NCBI GenBank assembly: GCA_028290225.1
Contig: JAQGKH010000334.1
Span: 1-6,928, forward strand
DNA from: Devosia sp.
GTDB taxonomy: Bacteria > Pseudomonadota > Alphaproteobacteria > Rhizobiales > Devosiaceae
Length of the DNA: 6,928 nt
Direction of reading: 5' to 3'
Shown: piece by piece, positions 1 to 6,154 of the stretch
Layout: the number at the start of each line of letters is the position of its first letter
How positions within the stretch are numbered: position 1 is the first letter of the stretch
The notes under the pieces: model-generated
Database searches by the model: none
What the model was told of the DNA's origin: nothing
Seen by the model: only the letters and a program-made list of their open reading frames with translations
Position numbers and translations under genes: made by a program

Positions 1-39
1 CGATTGCATCGCGCCCCCTGATGTCCTAACAGCGGCAAC

Positions 40-1308
40 ATGCACCATCCACTTCCTGCCGCCCTCACCATTGTTCCGCCCAAACGCCCGCTGAGCGGTC
101 GTGTGTCTCCGCCGGGCTCCAAATCCATCACCAATCGGGCGCTGCTGCTGGCGGCCCTCGCCAGGGGAACCAGCCGCATCAGCGGTGCGCTGAAGAGCAA
201 GGATACCGTCTTGATGGCCGCGGCGCTGCGCCAGATGGGCGTGGTGGTGGAGGAGCCTGATCCAACCACTTTTCTCGTCACCAGCTCGGGCCAACTCCAG
301 GCTCCAACTCAGCCACTGTTCCTTGGTAACGCCGGGACAGCGACGCGCTTTCTTGCCGCAGCCGTGGCAACCATTAACGGCACCGTGGTCGTGGATGGCG
401 ACGAGGACATGCGACTGCGGCCCATTCAACCGCTGGTCGAGGCACTGCAATCGCTCGGCATCGACGCCGAAAGCCCGACCGGGTGCCCCCCGGTAACGGT
501 GCGCGGGACAGGCCGTTTCGGCAAGGGGCGCGTATCGATCGACGCCTCGCTGTCGAGCCAGTATGTTTCGGCGCTGCTGATGGCTGCGCCGTTCGGCAAC
601 GGTCCGGTGGAAGTCGCCCTGGCCGGTACGGACATCGGCGCTCGCGGTTATGTCGACCTGACCCTTGCCGCAATGCGCGCATTTGGAGCTGAAATCGAGC
701 AGTTGGGCACCGGCGCCTGGCTGGTGCAGCCGACCGGCTACATTGCGGCTGACTTCCAAGTCGAGCCCGACGCCTCCGCGGCCACTTACCTGTGGGGTAT
801 CGAAGCGCTCACCGGCGGCAGCATCGATCTGGGTGTCTCGGGAGAGGCCTTTACCCAGCCCGACGCCGCGGCACAGGCGGTTCTGGCGCAGTTCCCCAAC
901 ATGCCAGCGGTGATCGATGGCTCGCAGATGCAGGATGCCGTTCCAACGCTTGCGGTTGTTGCTGCCTTTAATCGCTATCCAGTCCGATTTGTGGGCATTG
1001 CCAATCTGCGGGTGAAGGAAACTGACCGCATTCGCGCGGTAGCCAACGAACTGAACCGCATTCGTGCTGGTTTGGCAGTGGAGGAGGGGGACGAACTGAT
1101 CGTCCATGCCGATCCGGGCCTAGCAGGCCAGATCCTGCCGGCTCGCATCGAGACGTATCATGATCATCGCATCGCGATGAGCTTTGCCTTGGCGGGCCTG
1201 ATGATCGGTGGGGTGACTATCCTTGATCCAGCCTGCACTTCCAAGACCTACCCGCAATACTGGGATATGCTCGAGGGGCTTGGCGTTGAAATGGCCCCGG
1301 GCAACTAG
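40..1308 (+). CDS. aroA: 3-phosphoshikimate 1-carboxyvinyltransferase (EPSP synthase)
   Basis: This cytoplasmic enzyme joins shikimate-3-phosphate and phosphoenolpyruvate to give EPSP, the sixth step of the shikimate pathway to aromatic amino acids. The 422-residue length is normal for a full-length enzyme. Visible family motifs are PPGSKS (24-29, substrate Lys28) with Arg33, LGNAGTATRF (95-104), MRLRP (124-128), SSQYVSALLM (172-181), DASAATY (244-250), QDAVPTLA (298-305, Asp299 in the catalytic position), RVKETDRIR (324-332), DHRIAM (375-380) and SKTYP (401-405). NAGT rather than NAAT places it nearer the class I type than the CP4-like type. Phe104 stands where E. coli has Pro101. An in-frame TGA at 19-21 makes ATG40 the first ATG available; the Shine-Dalgarno is weak. 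It is not followed by cmk and rpsA, the arrangement I know from many alphaproteobacteria, but stands alone and converges on the helicase gene. Confidence 0.97.
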   Translation: MHHPLPAALTIVPPKRPLSGRVSPPGSKSITNRALLLAALARGTSRISGALKSKDTVLMAAALRQMGVVVEEPDPTTFLVTSSGQLQAPTQPLFLGNAGTATRFLAAAVATINGTVVVDGDEDMRLRPIQPLVEALQSLGIDAESPTGCPPVTVRGTGRFGKGRVSIDASLSSQYVSALLMAAPFGNGPVEVALAGTDIGARGYVDLTLAAMRAFGAEIEQLGTGAWLVQPTGYIAADFQVEPDASAATYLWGIEALTGGSIDLGVSGEAFTQPDAAAQAVLAQFPNMPAVIDGSQMQDAVPTLAVVAAFNRYPVRFVGIANLRVKETDRIRAVANELNRIRAGLAVEEGDELIVHADPGLAGQILPARIETYHDHRIAMSFALAGLMIGGVTILDPACTSKTYPQYWDMLEGLGVEMAPGN

Positions 1309-1348
1309 GCGAGCGTCCATCTGCTAACGCTTGCACCATATGCCGGCA

Positions 1349-1372
1349 AACCGGGGCCGATAAGCCCCGGTT
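1349..1372. terminator. Bidirectional intrinsic-type terminator between aroA and the helicase
   Basis: A perfect 9-bp inverted repeat (AACCGGGGC / GCCCCGGTT) with a 6-nt loop lies in the 70-nt gap between two convergent stop codons. On the minus strand the stem ends in TT and is followed by one more T; on the plus strand the tail is TTGTCT. The T-tracts are short, so termination may be only partly factor-independent. Position and symmetry support a shared terminator. Confidence 0.7.
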
Positions 1373-1378
1373 GTCTGA

Positions 1379-2857
1379 TTACCGAGCTGTGGACCGCAAC
1401 AGGAAAGCCGGCACGGGGCCTTCGGTGCCGAAAGGCGAGCTGGCGTCCACGCCGATTTCGTCGGGAGCTGGTGTGCGGCCAGATGGACGGGACGCGGGCT
1501 CCGTCTCGCGCGCCGCAACGGGTGCATCGTCACGACGGCGCGGCCTGCGTCCTGCACGCGTCTCGGCTGGCTCAGCCGGCGTTACCGGTGCCTCGGTCTC
1601 TGGGCTTGCCGACACAGCGGGTCGACGACCGCCGCGTCGGGTTCGTTGCGGCCGCGTCCGTTCGGACGTTTCCGGAGCCGTCTCAGGAACGCGCCGCTCC
1701 TCATCTGTACTCTCGGGCACATCGAGCCATTCGATCGGCTTCTGGATGAGCTTGACGATCGCATCCAGATGCTTGCTGTCGGCGGGAGCCACGAAGGTGT
1801 AGGCCACGCCCGAACGTCCCGCGCGGCCGGTGCGGCCGATGCGGTGGACATAATCCTCTGCATGCACGGGTACATCGAAGTTGAACACGTGGCTAACTGC
1901 GGGAATATCGAGCCCACGCGCCGCAACGTCACTGGCGACCAGCAGCGTCACCCGATTGTTCTTGAAGGCGTCCAGGGTTTCGGTGCGGCTCTTCTGGTCC
2001 ATGTCGCCATGCAGGGCGCCAACGCTGAAACCATGACGTTCCAGGGAGCGGGCCAGAGTGGCGACGTCGCGCTTACGGTTGCAGAAAATGATGGCGTTGG
2101 TGAGGTTCTCCGCAGCCGCGATGCGCGCGCGCAATGCTGCACGTTTCTCTTCCGGCTTGGACGAAACCCTCACCAGCTTCTGGTCGATGGTATCGGCCGT
2201 CGAGCTTTGGCGTGAAACCTGAACGTGCACCGGGTCCTTGAGGAACTTCTTGGTCAGCCGCTCGATTTCCTTGGACATGGTTGCCGAGAACAGCATGGTC
2301 TGCCGCCGAGGCGGCAGGCGTGAACAGATTTTCTCGATGTCGTCGATAAAGCCCATGTCGAGCATACGGTCGGCCTCGTCGATCACCAAGATCTCAACGC
2401 CCGTAAGCAGGATGCGTCCCCGATCAATCTGATCAAGCAGCCGCCCCGGTGTCGCGATCAACACATCAACGCCCCGGTCAAGCTTCTTGTTCTGGTCCTC
2501 GAACGACACCCCGCCGATGATCAGCGCCATCGTGATGCGATGGTTCTTGCCGTACTTTTCAAAATTTTCTGAAACCTGCGCCGCCAACTCGCGCGTGGGC
2601 TCCAGGATAAGCGTCCGCGGCATACGTGCCCGTGCGCGTCCGTTTTCTAACAGCGTCAGCATGGGGAGCACAAAGGAGGCGGTCTTGCCGGTGCCTGTCT
2701 GGGCGATCCCGATCAGGTCCTTTTTTTCCAGCAGATGCGGGATAGCCTGGGCCTGTATTTCGGTCGGCTTGGTGTAACCCGCGGCAATCACCGCATCGGT
2801 GACTTTTGCTGAAAGGCCAAGGCCGGAAAAATCGTCGCTCAAATTTGGTCGTTCCAC
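1379..2857 (-). CDS. rhlE: DEAD-box ATP-dependent RNA helicase, RhlE type
   Basis: This is an ATP-driven RNA unwinding enzyme. The RhlE group acts on structured RNA, ribosome assembly and RNA turnover, often at low temperature. All core motifs are intact in the 492-residue product: Q motif (GYTKPTEIQ, 28-36), motif I AQTGTGKT (52-59), Ia PTRELAAQ (87-94), Ib TPGRLLD (136-142), II DEAD (160-163), III SAT (191-193), IV IIFCNRK (256-262), V SDVAARGLDIP (309-319) and VI HRIGRTGRAG (338-347). Residues from about 380 form an Arg/Pro/Ala/Glu-rich, probably disordered tail with RRGGRR and GRRPRRR clusters, ending PVPAFLLRSTAR; such tails usually bind RNA. The start is GTG2857, directly preceded by an in-frame TAA (2858-2860). 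A TTG at 2842-2840 would give the family-like start MSDDFSGLGLS and has GGAA nine bases upstream, so it may be the true start. The RhlE subgroup is called from overall similarity. Confidence 0.93.
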   Translation of the reverse strand: MERPNLSDDFSGLGLSAKVTDAVIAAGYTKPTEIQAQAIPHLLEKKDLIGIAQTGTGKTASFVLPMLTLLENGRARARMPRTLILEPTRELAAQVSENFEKYGKNHRITMALIIGGVSFEDQNKKLDRGVDVLIATPGRLLDQIDRGRILLTGVEILVIDEADRMLDMGFIDDIEKICSRLPPRRQTMLFSATMSKEIERLTKKFLKDPVHVQVSRQSSTADTIDQKLVRVSSKPEEKRAALRARIAAAENLTNAIIFCNRKRDVATLARSLERHGFSVGALHGDMDQKSRTETLDAFKNNRVTLLVASDVAARGLDIPAVSHVFNFDVPVHAEDYVHRIGRTGRAGRSGVAYTFVAPADSKHLDAIVKLIQKPIEWLDVPESTDEERRVPETAPETSERTRPQRTRRGGRRPAVSASPETEAPVTPAEPAETRAGRRPRRRDDAPVAARETEPASRPSGRTPAPDEIGVDASSPFGTEGPVPAFLLRSTAR

Positions 2858-3124
2858 TTAAGGGTTGCCCGAAGCCAAATCCGGTTCGAACTGTTCGAAG
2901 CGGTGCATCGGGAAATGGCGCCACATTTGTCCCGGAAACCGGAACATCTGCTTCATCGCGGACAAAGGGCAAAACTCGAACGCGTCCGCGCACTTAGCGG
3001 GCCAACCGAACAGGAGTGCAGGAACTGCAAAGCGACGGAATGGCCCTGAAACAATTTCAGCCAAGGCGGACACAGGTCCCGCAGGACCAAAAAGCTATGC
3101 CGACAAGCCGGAAATGCTCCAGCG
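2858..3124 (-). other. Long structured 5' leader of the helicase mRNA (gap without a confident gene)
   Basis: About 265 nt separate the predicted transcription start from the helicase start codon, and no convincing gene lies here on either strand. The leader holds several short perfect hairpins: GGTCC/GGACC with a 4-nt loop (3075-3088), CTGAAA/TTTCAG with a 3-nt loop (3046-3060), and TTCGAA twice, 3 nt apart (2885-2899), about 30 nt before the start codon. A 71-codon frame from GTG3073 ends with a TAA that touches the helicase GTG, but it has mixed codon use and no proper ribosome site. Long structured leaders are known for cold-induced helicase genes; a regulatory role here is inference. Confidence 0.4.
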
Positions 3125-3130
3125 CGCCGG

Positions 3131-3158
3131 ACCATAGCGCAAAGCCCTTTCAAGTCAA
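3131..3158 (-). promoter_or_regulatory. Sigma70-like promoter for the helicase gene
   Basis: Read on the minus strand, TTGACT (3158-3153) and TATGGT (3136-3131) are separated by 16 nt, close to the housekeeping consensus in Alphaproteobacteria. It lies just downstream of the parE stop codon and points at the helicase, giving a start near 3124. The -35 box sits in the loop of a 9-bp inverted repeat and the -10 box is one base from its near arm. Confidence 0.6.
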
Positions 3159-3168
3159 CGGCTTTGCG
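3138..3168. repeat. Perfect 9-bp inverted repeat around the helicase -35 box
   Basis: CGCAAAGCC (3138-3146) and GGCTTTGCG (3160-3168) are exact reverse complements with a 13-nt loop. The loop contains the predicted -35 hexamer. It lies 24 bp beyond the parE stop codon, so it may be a parE terminator (no T-tract is visible), an operator dyad, or both. Confidence 0.55.
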
Positions 3169-3191
3169 GTCGATAAGCTTAACTAGACGCT

Positions 3192-5219
3192 CTACACGTC
3201 GAGATCGGTGACGAAAGCCGCATTCTCTTGGATGAAGTCGAACCGCGCCTCGGGACGATTGCCCATCAACCTGTCAACGCTGGACTTCGTCGCGTCGGTC
3301 GTGTCGATGACCTTCACCTGCAACAGGGTGCGGGACTTGGGAGACATCGTCGTTTCGCGCAAATGGGCAAAGGGCATTTCGCCCAGGCCCTTGAACCGAG
3401 TGACATCGACCTTGCTCTTGCCGGTAAACTCGGTCGCCATCAGTTCGTTCTTGTGCGCGTCATCGCGGGCATAGAGCGTCTTGGCGCCCTGGCTGATGCG
3501 ATAAAGCGGCGGCAAGGCGAGGAACAGGTGCCCTCCCTCGATCAACTGCGGCATTTCCAGGAAAAAGAACGTCATCAGAAGCGAAGCAATGTGGGCGCCG
3601 TCGACATCGGCGTCGGTCATCAGGATGATCTTGTCGTAGCGTAGATCATCATCGCGATAGCGATCACGCGTGCCGCAGCCAAGCGCCTGGATGATGTCCT
3701 GTATGATCTGGCTGGACGCCAGCTTGTCCCGACTGGCACCGGCCACGTTGAGGATCTTGCCCCGCAATGGCAGAACGGCTTGGCTCTGACGGTTGCGTGC
3801 CTGCTTGGCACTGCCGCCAGCGCTGTCACCTTCGACGATGAAGAGTTCCGCACCCTGCGCCGCGGTCTGGGTGCAATCAGCGAGCTTTCCCGGAAGGCGC
3901 AGCTTGCGCGTGGCGCTGGCCCGATCAATTTCCTTTTCCTTGCGCCGACGCAAGCGTTCTTCGGCGCGTTCGATCGCCCAGTCCAGCAGCTTGCCCGCCT
4001 GGTTCGGAGAGGCGGCAAGCCAATGATCGAAGGCATCCCGCAGGGCGTTGTCGACGATCCGGGTAGCTTCCCCCGAAGCGAGCTTGTCCTTGGTCTGGCC
4101 GACAAACTCCGGTTCGCGCACAAAGACCGACAGCATGGCGTTGCAATGGGCGAACAGATCTTCGGCGGTCACATTGGCGGCGGCCTTGTTCTTGGTCAGT
4201 TCGGCGTAGCTCTTGAGACCGCGCAGCAAGGCGGTGCGCAGCCCCGTCTCGTGGGTGCCGCCATCGGGAGTGGGCACCGTGTTGCAGTAGGAGGACACGC
4301 CGCCGTCTTCGAGGGTCCAGGCAATGGCCCATTCCGTGGCGCCATGGGTGCCAGGCTTGCCGTGACTGCCCGAGAAGATGTCATCAACGATGCGGGTTTC
4401 GCCAGCGATGCGATCGGCCATGAAGTCGCGCAAGCCGCCGGGATAGTGGAAGACCGCGCGAGCGGGAGCGTCTTGGCTGGCGAGTTCCTCGTCGCAGCTC
4501 CAGCGCAGTTCGACGCCGCCAAACAGATAGGCCTTGGCCCGGGTCATCTTGAACAGGCGGGCGGCAGAAAAGCGGGCGCTTTCGCCAAAGATCTGCGGAT
4601 CAGGGTGGAAGCGGGTGGTGGTGCCCCGCCGATTGTTTACGCGGCCCAGGTGCTGGATGTCGCCCAGCGGCTTGCCGCGCGAGAACTGCAAGCGGTGCAA
4701 TTGCTGCTCGCGAGCAACTTCCACCACCATGTCGTCAGAAAGGGCGTTGACCACGGAAACGCCCACGCCGTGCAGGCCGCCGGAGGTTTCGTAGGCCTTG
4801 GAATCGAACTTGCCGCCGGCGTGAAGGACTGTGTGGACGATCTCGAGGGTGGAGCGGTCCGGAAACTTGGGGTGGCGTTCAACCGGGATGCCGCGGCCAT
4901 TGTCGGAGACGGTTATATAGCCGTCGGTGCCCAGGTGAACTTCGATGCGACTGGCGTGGCCGGCGATTGCCTCGTCCATGGAGTTGTCGATCACCTCGGC
5001 AAAGAGGTGGTGCAGGGCGTTGATATCGGTGCCACCGATATACATGCCGGGGCGGCGTCGAACGGGCTCAAGTCCTTCAAGGACTTCGATATCTGCGGCA
5101 GAATAGTCGTGTTGTGCCGGTGCGGCGGGCGGACGGGTGGCCGGCCGCGGGCGTTCGGCGGGCGTGGATACGCTCGTCAATTCAGCTGGATCACCAAAGA
5201 GATCTTCGACTTCCGACAT
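3192..5219 (-). CDS. parE: DNA topoisomerase IV subunit B
   Basis: This is the ATPase and TOPRIM subunit of topoisomerase IV, which works with ParC to unlink replicated chromosomes. The 675-residue product shows the GHKL ATPase: RRRPGMYIGGTD (54-65), catalytic Glu75 and Asn79 in AEVIDNSMDEA, DNGRGIP (106-112) and GGLHGVG (147-153). The transducer follows. The TOPRIM domain has EGDSAGGSA (463-471), PLRGKILNV (484-492) and DADVD (536-540). RFKGLGEMP (608-616) lies near the C-terminus. ParE rather than GyrB is indicated by VLEGLEPVRRRPGMYIGGTD, the lack of the long C-terminal insert of E. coli GyrB, and a short Pro/Ala-rich N-terminal tail with DLFG (6-9), common in alphaproteobacterial ParE. 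ATG5219 follows a modest GGAA at 5-6 nt spacing. parC is not in the window. Tandem LexA-type sites lie 98-123 bp upstream. Confidence 0.95.
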   Translation of the reverse strand: MSEVEDLFGDPAELTSVSTPAERPRPATRPPAAPAQHDYSAADIEVLEGLEPVRRRPGMYIGGTDINALHHLFAEVIDNSMDEAIAGHASRIEVHLGTDGYITVSDNGRGIPVERHPKFPDRSTLEIVHTVLHAGGKFDSKAYETSGGLHGVGVSVVNALSDDMVVEVAREQQLHRLQFSRGKPLGDIQHLGRVNNRRGTTTRFHPDPQIFGESARFSAARLFKMTRAKAYLFGGVELRWSCDEELASQDAPARAVFHYPGGLRDFMADRIAGETRIVDDIFSGSHGKPGTHGATEWAIAWTLEDGGVSSYCNTVPTPDGGTHETGLRTALLRGLKSYAELTKNKAAANVTAEDLFAHCNAMLSVFVREPEFVGQTKDKLASGEATRIVDNALRDAFDHWLAASPNQAGKLLDWAIERAEERLRRRKEKEIDRASATRKLRLPGKLADCTQTAAQGAELFIVEGDSAGGSAKQARNRQSQAVLPLRGKILNVAGASRDKLASSQIIQDIIQALGCGTRDRYRDDDLRYDKIILMTDADVDGAHIASLLMTFFFLEMPQLIEGGHLFLALPPLYRISQGAKTLYARDDAHKNELMATEFTGKSKVDVTRFKGLGEMPFAHLRETTMSPKSRTLLQVKVIDTTDATKSSVDRLMGNRPEARFDFIQENAAFVTDLDV

Positions 5220-5257
5220 GTTTTCCGTTCGCCCGAATCGGCGTGTTCACTGTGTGT

Positions 5258-5263
5258 ACCATA
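5258..5263 (-). promoter_or_regulatory. Possible -10 element for parE
   Basis: On the minus strand AATATGGT contains TATGGT, the same -10 hexamer as in the helicase promoter, and lies about 40 nt upstream of the parE ATG. No good -35 hexamer is found 16-18 nt further upstream, so this is weak evidence. Confidence 0.3.
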
Positions 5264-5316
5264 TTGCCAGCGTGCAAGCGCCCGCGCCGCCTTCATGGAG
5301 GAGGCTTTCCCCAGAT

Positions 5317-5342
5317 GAACAGTACATGAACGAATTCTGAAC
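5317..5342. promoter_or_regulatory. Tandem overlapping LexA (SOS) operators
   Basis: Three exact GAAC half-sites at 5317-5320, 5328-5331 and 5339-5342 are each separated by 7 bp. They form two GAAC-N7-GAAC elements that share the middle half-site. The direct repeat GTTC-N7-GTTC (GAAC-N7-GAAC on the other strand) is the established LexA operator of Alphaproteobacteria. The array lies 98 bp upstream of the parE start and 152 bp upstream of the secreted-protein start, so either or both could be controlled. A further inverted pair, GAAC-AG-GTTC, covers 5339-5348. Confidence 0.7.
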
Positions 5343-5350
5343 AGGTTCCG

Positions 5351-5364
5351 CAAGTCGCGACTTG
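5351..5364. repeat. Perfect 14-bp palindrome CAAGTCGCGACTTG
   Basis: The sequence equals its own reverse complement over 14 bp, starting 9 bp beyond the last GAAC half-site, in the parE/secreted-protein intergenic region. The right arm overlaps TTGACG (5362-5367), a possible plus-strand -35 box, although no matching -10 is evident. It looks like an operator for a dimeric regulator; which one is unknown. Confidence 0.5.
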
Positions 5365-5494
5365 ACGCAGGGTTGCCTTGTGGCCGCCTTCGCCTCAACT
5401 ATCGGTGACAATGGCTGCAGCAACTGTGCGGAGCGCGGAGCGTTCGCAAACGAGGATGTCGGTGGTCGGCTTCAACGAGACTGAGAGTACAGGC

Positions 5495-5815
5495 ATGAAC
5501 AAGCGGCTGACGACCATGCTGGCCCCTATCCTGATCGGCGCGGTAGTGGTGATGCCGCTGCCAGCGCAGGCGCAGTTCGGCATTTTTTTCGGCGACGAGG
5601 AGCGGGACTTTCTTCCCGAGCGTATTCTTTGCCTCCAAGACAGCGACATTCGCCGGGCGGTCGCTGCCGAGGGCTTTACCGATATTTTTCTGAACGCCCC
5701 TTACGAAAAACATGTGCAGGTCCGGGCCACGCGGGAGGGCTGGGTTTATCTGCTCGATTTCAACTACTGCACTGCAAACATTGAGTCATCCCGTCGCCTT
5801 CGCCCGGCTCGATAG
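5495..5815 (+). CDS. Small secreted (periplasmic) protein with two cysteines, function unknown
   Basis: The 106-residue product begins with a clear Sec signal peptide: Lys3-Arg4, a hydrophobic core at about 8-20, and a likely cut after Ala-Gln-Ala (24-26). The mature part of about 80 residues has only two cysteines, Cys46 and Cys92, which could form a disulfide. A conserved-looking block reads CLQDSDIRRAVAAEGFTDI (46-64), VQVRATREGWVYLLDF (74-89) and RRLRPAR at the end. It resembles small periplasmic proteins of unknown function that I remember from Hyphomicrobiales, some likened to PepSY-type folds; I cannot confirm a family. ATG5495 is chosen because it opens the signal peptide and has GAGAG 7 nt upstream. 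In-frame ATGs at 5411 and 5456 would bury the signal behind a charged extension. It is divergent from parE and shares its LexA-type region. Confidence 0.75.
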   Translation: MNKRLTTMLAPILIGAVVVMPLPAQAQFGIFFGDEERDFLPERILCLQDSDIRRAVAAEGFTDIFLNAPYEKHVQVRATREGWVYLLDFNYCTANIESSRRLRPAR

Positions 5816-5943
5816 CGCCTTTTGGCGAACTCCTTGTCCCAGGATCGGGCGGCGCATTTACCAACCCTTTGCTTCTTGGCAGCACTTTTTTAAAGGCGGG
5901 CTGCTAAAACAGGGTCATACGGTTTTGTGTCTGGAGTTGCCGT

Positions 5944-6114
5944 ATGCGAGCTCAGCGGGATTGTCGTATTGCGTATCAAGCAGTCCAAGCCGGCTCGGTT
6001 TCTGTCGATGTTTGGCCGTATGCCGGATCAGGTATTGCGTACCGGTTGGCCAACATGTCCGCTCCGCGTTGGGGCGTGCTGACGCTGGTTTCAGCGTTGT
6101 TCTACCTGGTCTAG
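5944..6114 (+). CDS. Possible small protein, 56 residues
   Basis: ATG5944 has GGAG (5933-5936) at 7-nt spacing, a good ribosome site. The frame ends with TAG at 6112-6114, and a perfect 9-bp hairpin starts 12 nt later. The predicted peptide has a polar first half (MRAQRDCRIAYQAV) and a hydrophobic C-terminus (WGVLTLVSALFYLV, 43-56) that could be one membrane segment. G or C is frequent at third codon positions in the last 25 codons (about 21 of 25) but not in the first 31 (about 12), so coding support is mixed. I recognise no family. It may instead be chance, or a remnant of a decayed gene. Confidence 0.3.
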   Translation: MRAQRDCRIAYQAVQAGSVSVDVWPYAGSGIAYRLANMSAPRWGVLTLVSALFYLV

Positions 6115-6126
6115 AGCCAAGCAATT

Positions 6127-6154
6127 CCCGCCTGAGCGGGGCGCGTCAGGCGGG
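6127..6154 (+). terminator. Strong hairpin, terminator-like
   Basis: CCCGCCTGA (6127-6135) and TCAGGCGGG (6146-6154) are perfect complements, with a 10-nt GC-rich loop. The tail TGCGTTCTGG has no T-run, so factor-independent termination would be weak. It lies 12 nt after the possible 56-residue ORF and 172 nt before the PilZ start, and would separate upstream transcription from the PilZ gene. The strand is assigned from neighbouring genes only. Confidence 0.4.

Noticed and set aside
2858..3073. A 71-codon minus-strand frame whose TAA abuts the helicase GTG, as a leader peptide
   Set aside because: Its GTG start has no properly spaced ribosome site and its third-position GC is lower than I would expect for a gene here. 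The adjacency could be chance.
2865..3137. A 90-residue plus-strand frame upstream of the helicase
   Set aside because: It has no ribosome site and an amino-acid composition unlike a folded protein, and it is antisense to the helicase leader and promoter.
3780..5318. A 512-codon open frame on the plus strand opposite parE
   Set aside because: It lies almost wholly antisense to parE, whose protein motifs are intact. Long antisense frames are expected in GC-rich genes, and the product matches no family I know.
5297..5329. A strong GGAGGAGG site followed by ATG codons in the parE upstream region
   Set aside because: The ATGs at 5315 and 5326 open frames of only four codons (MNST, MNEF), so they do not support a gene.
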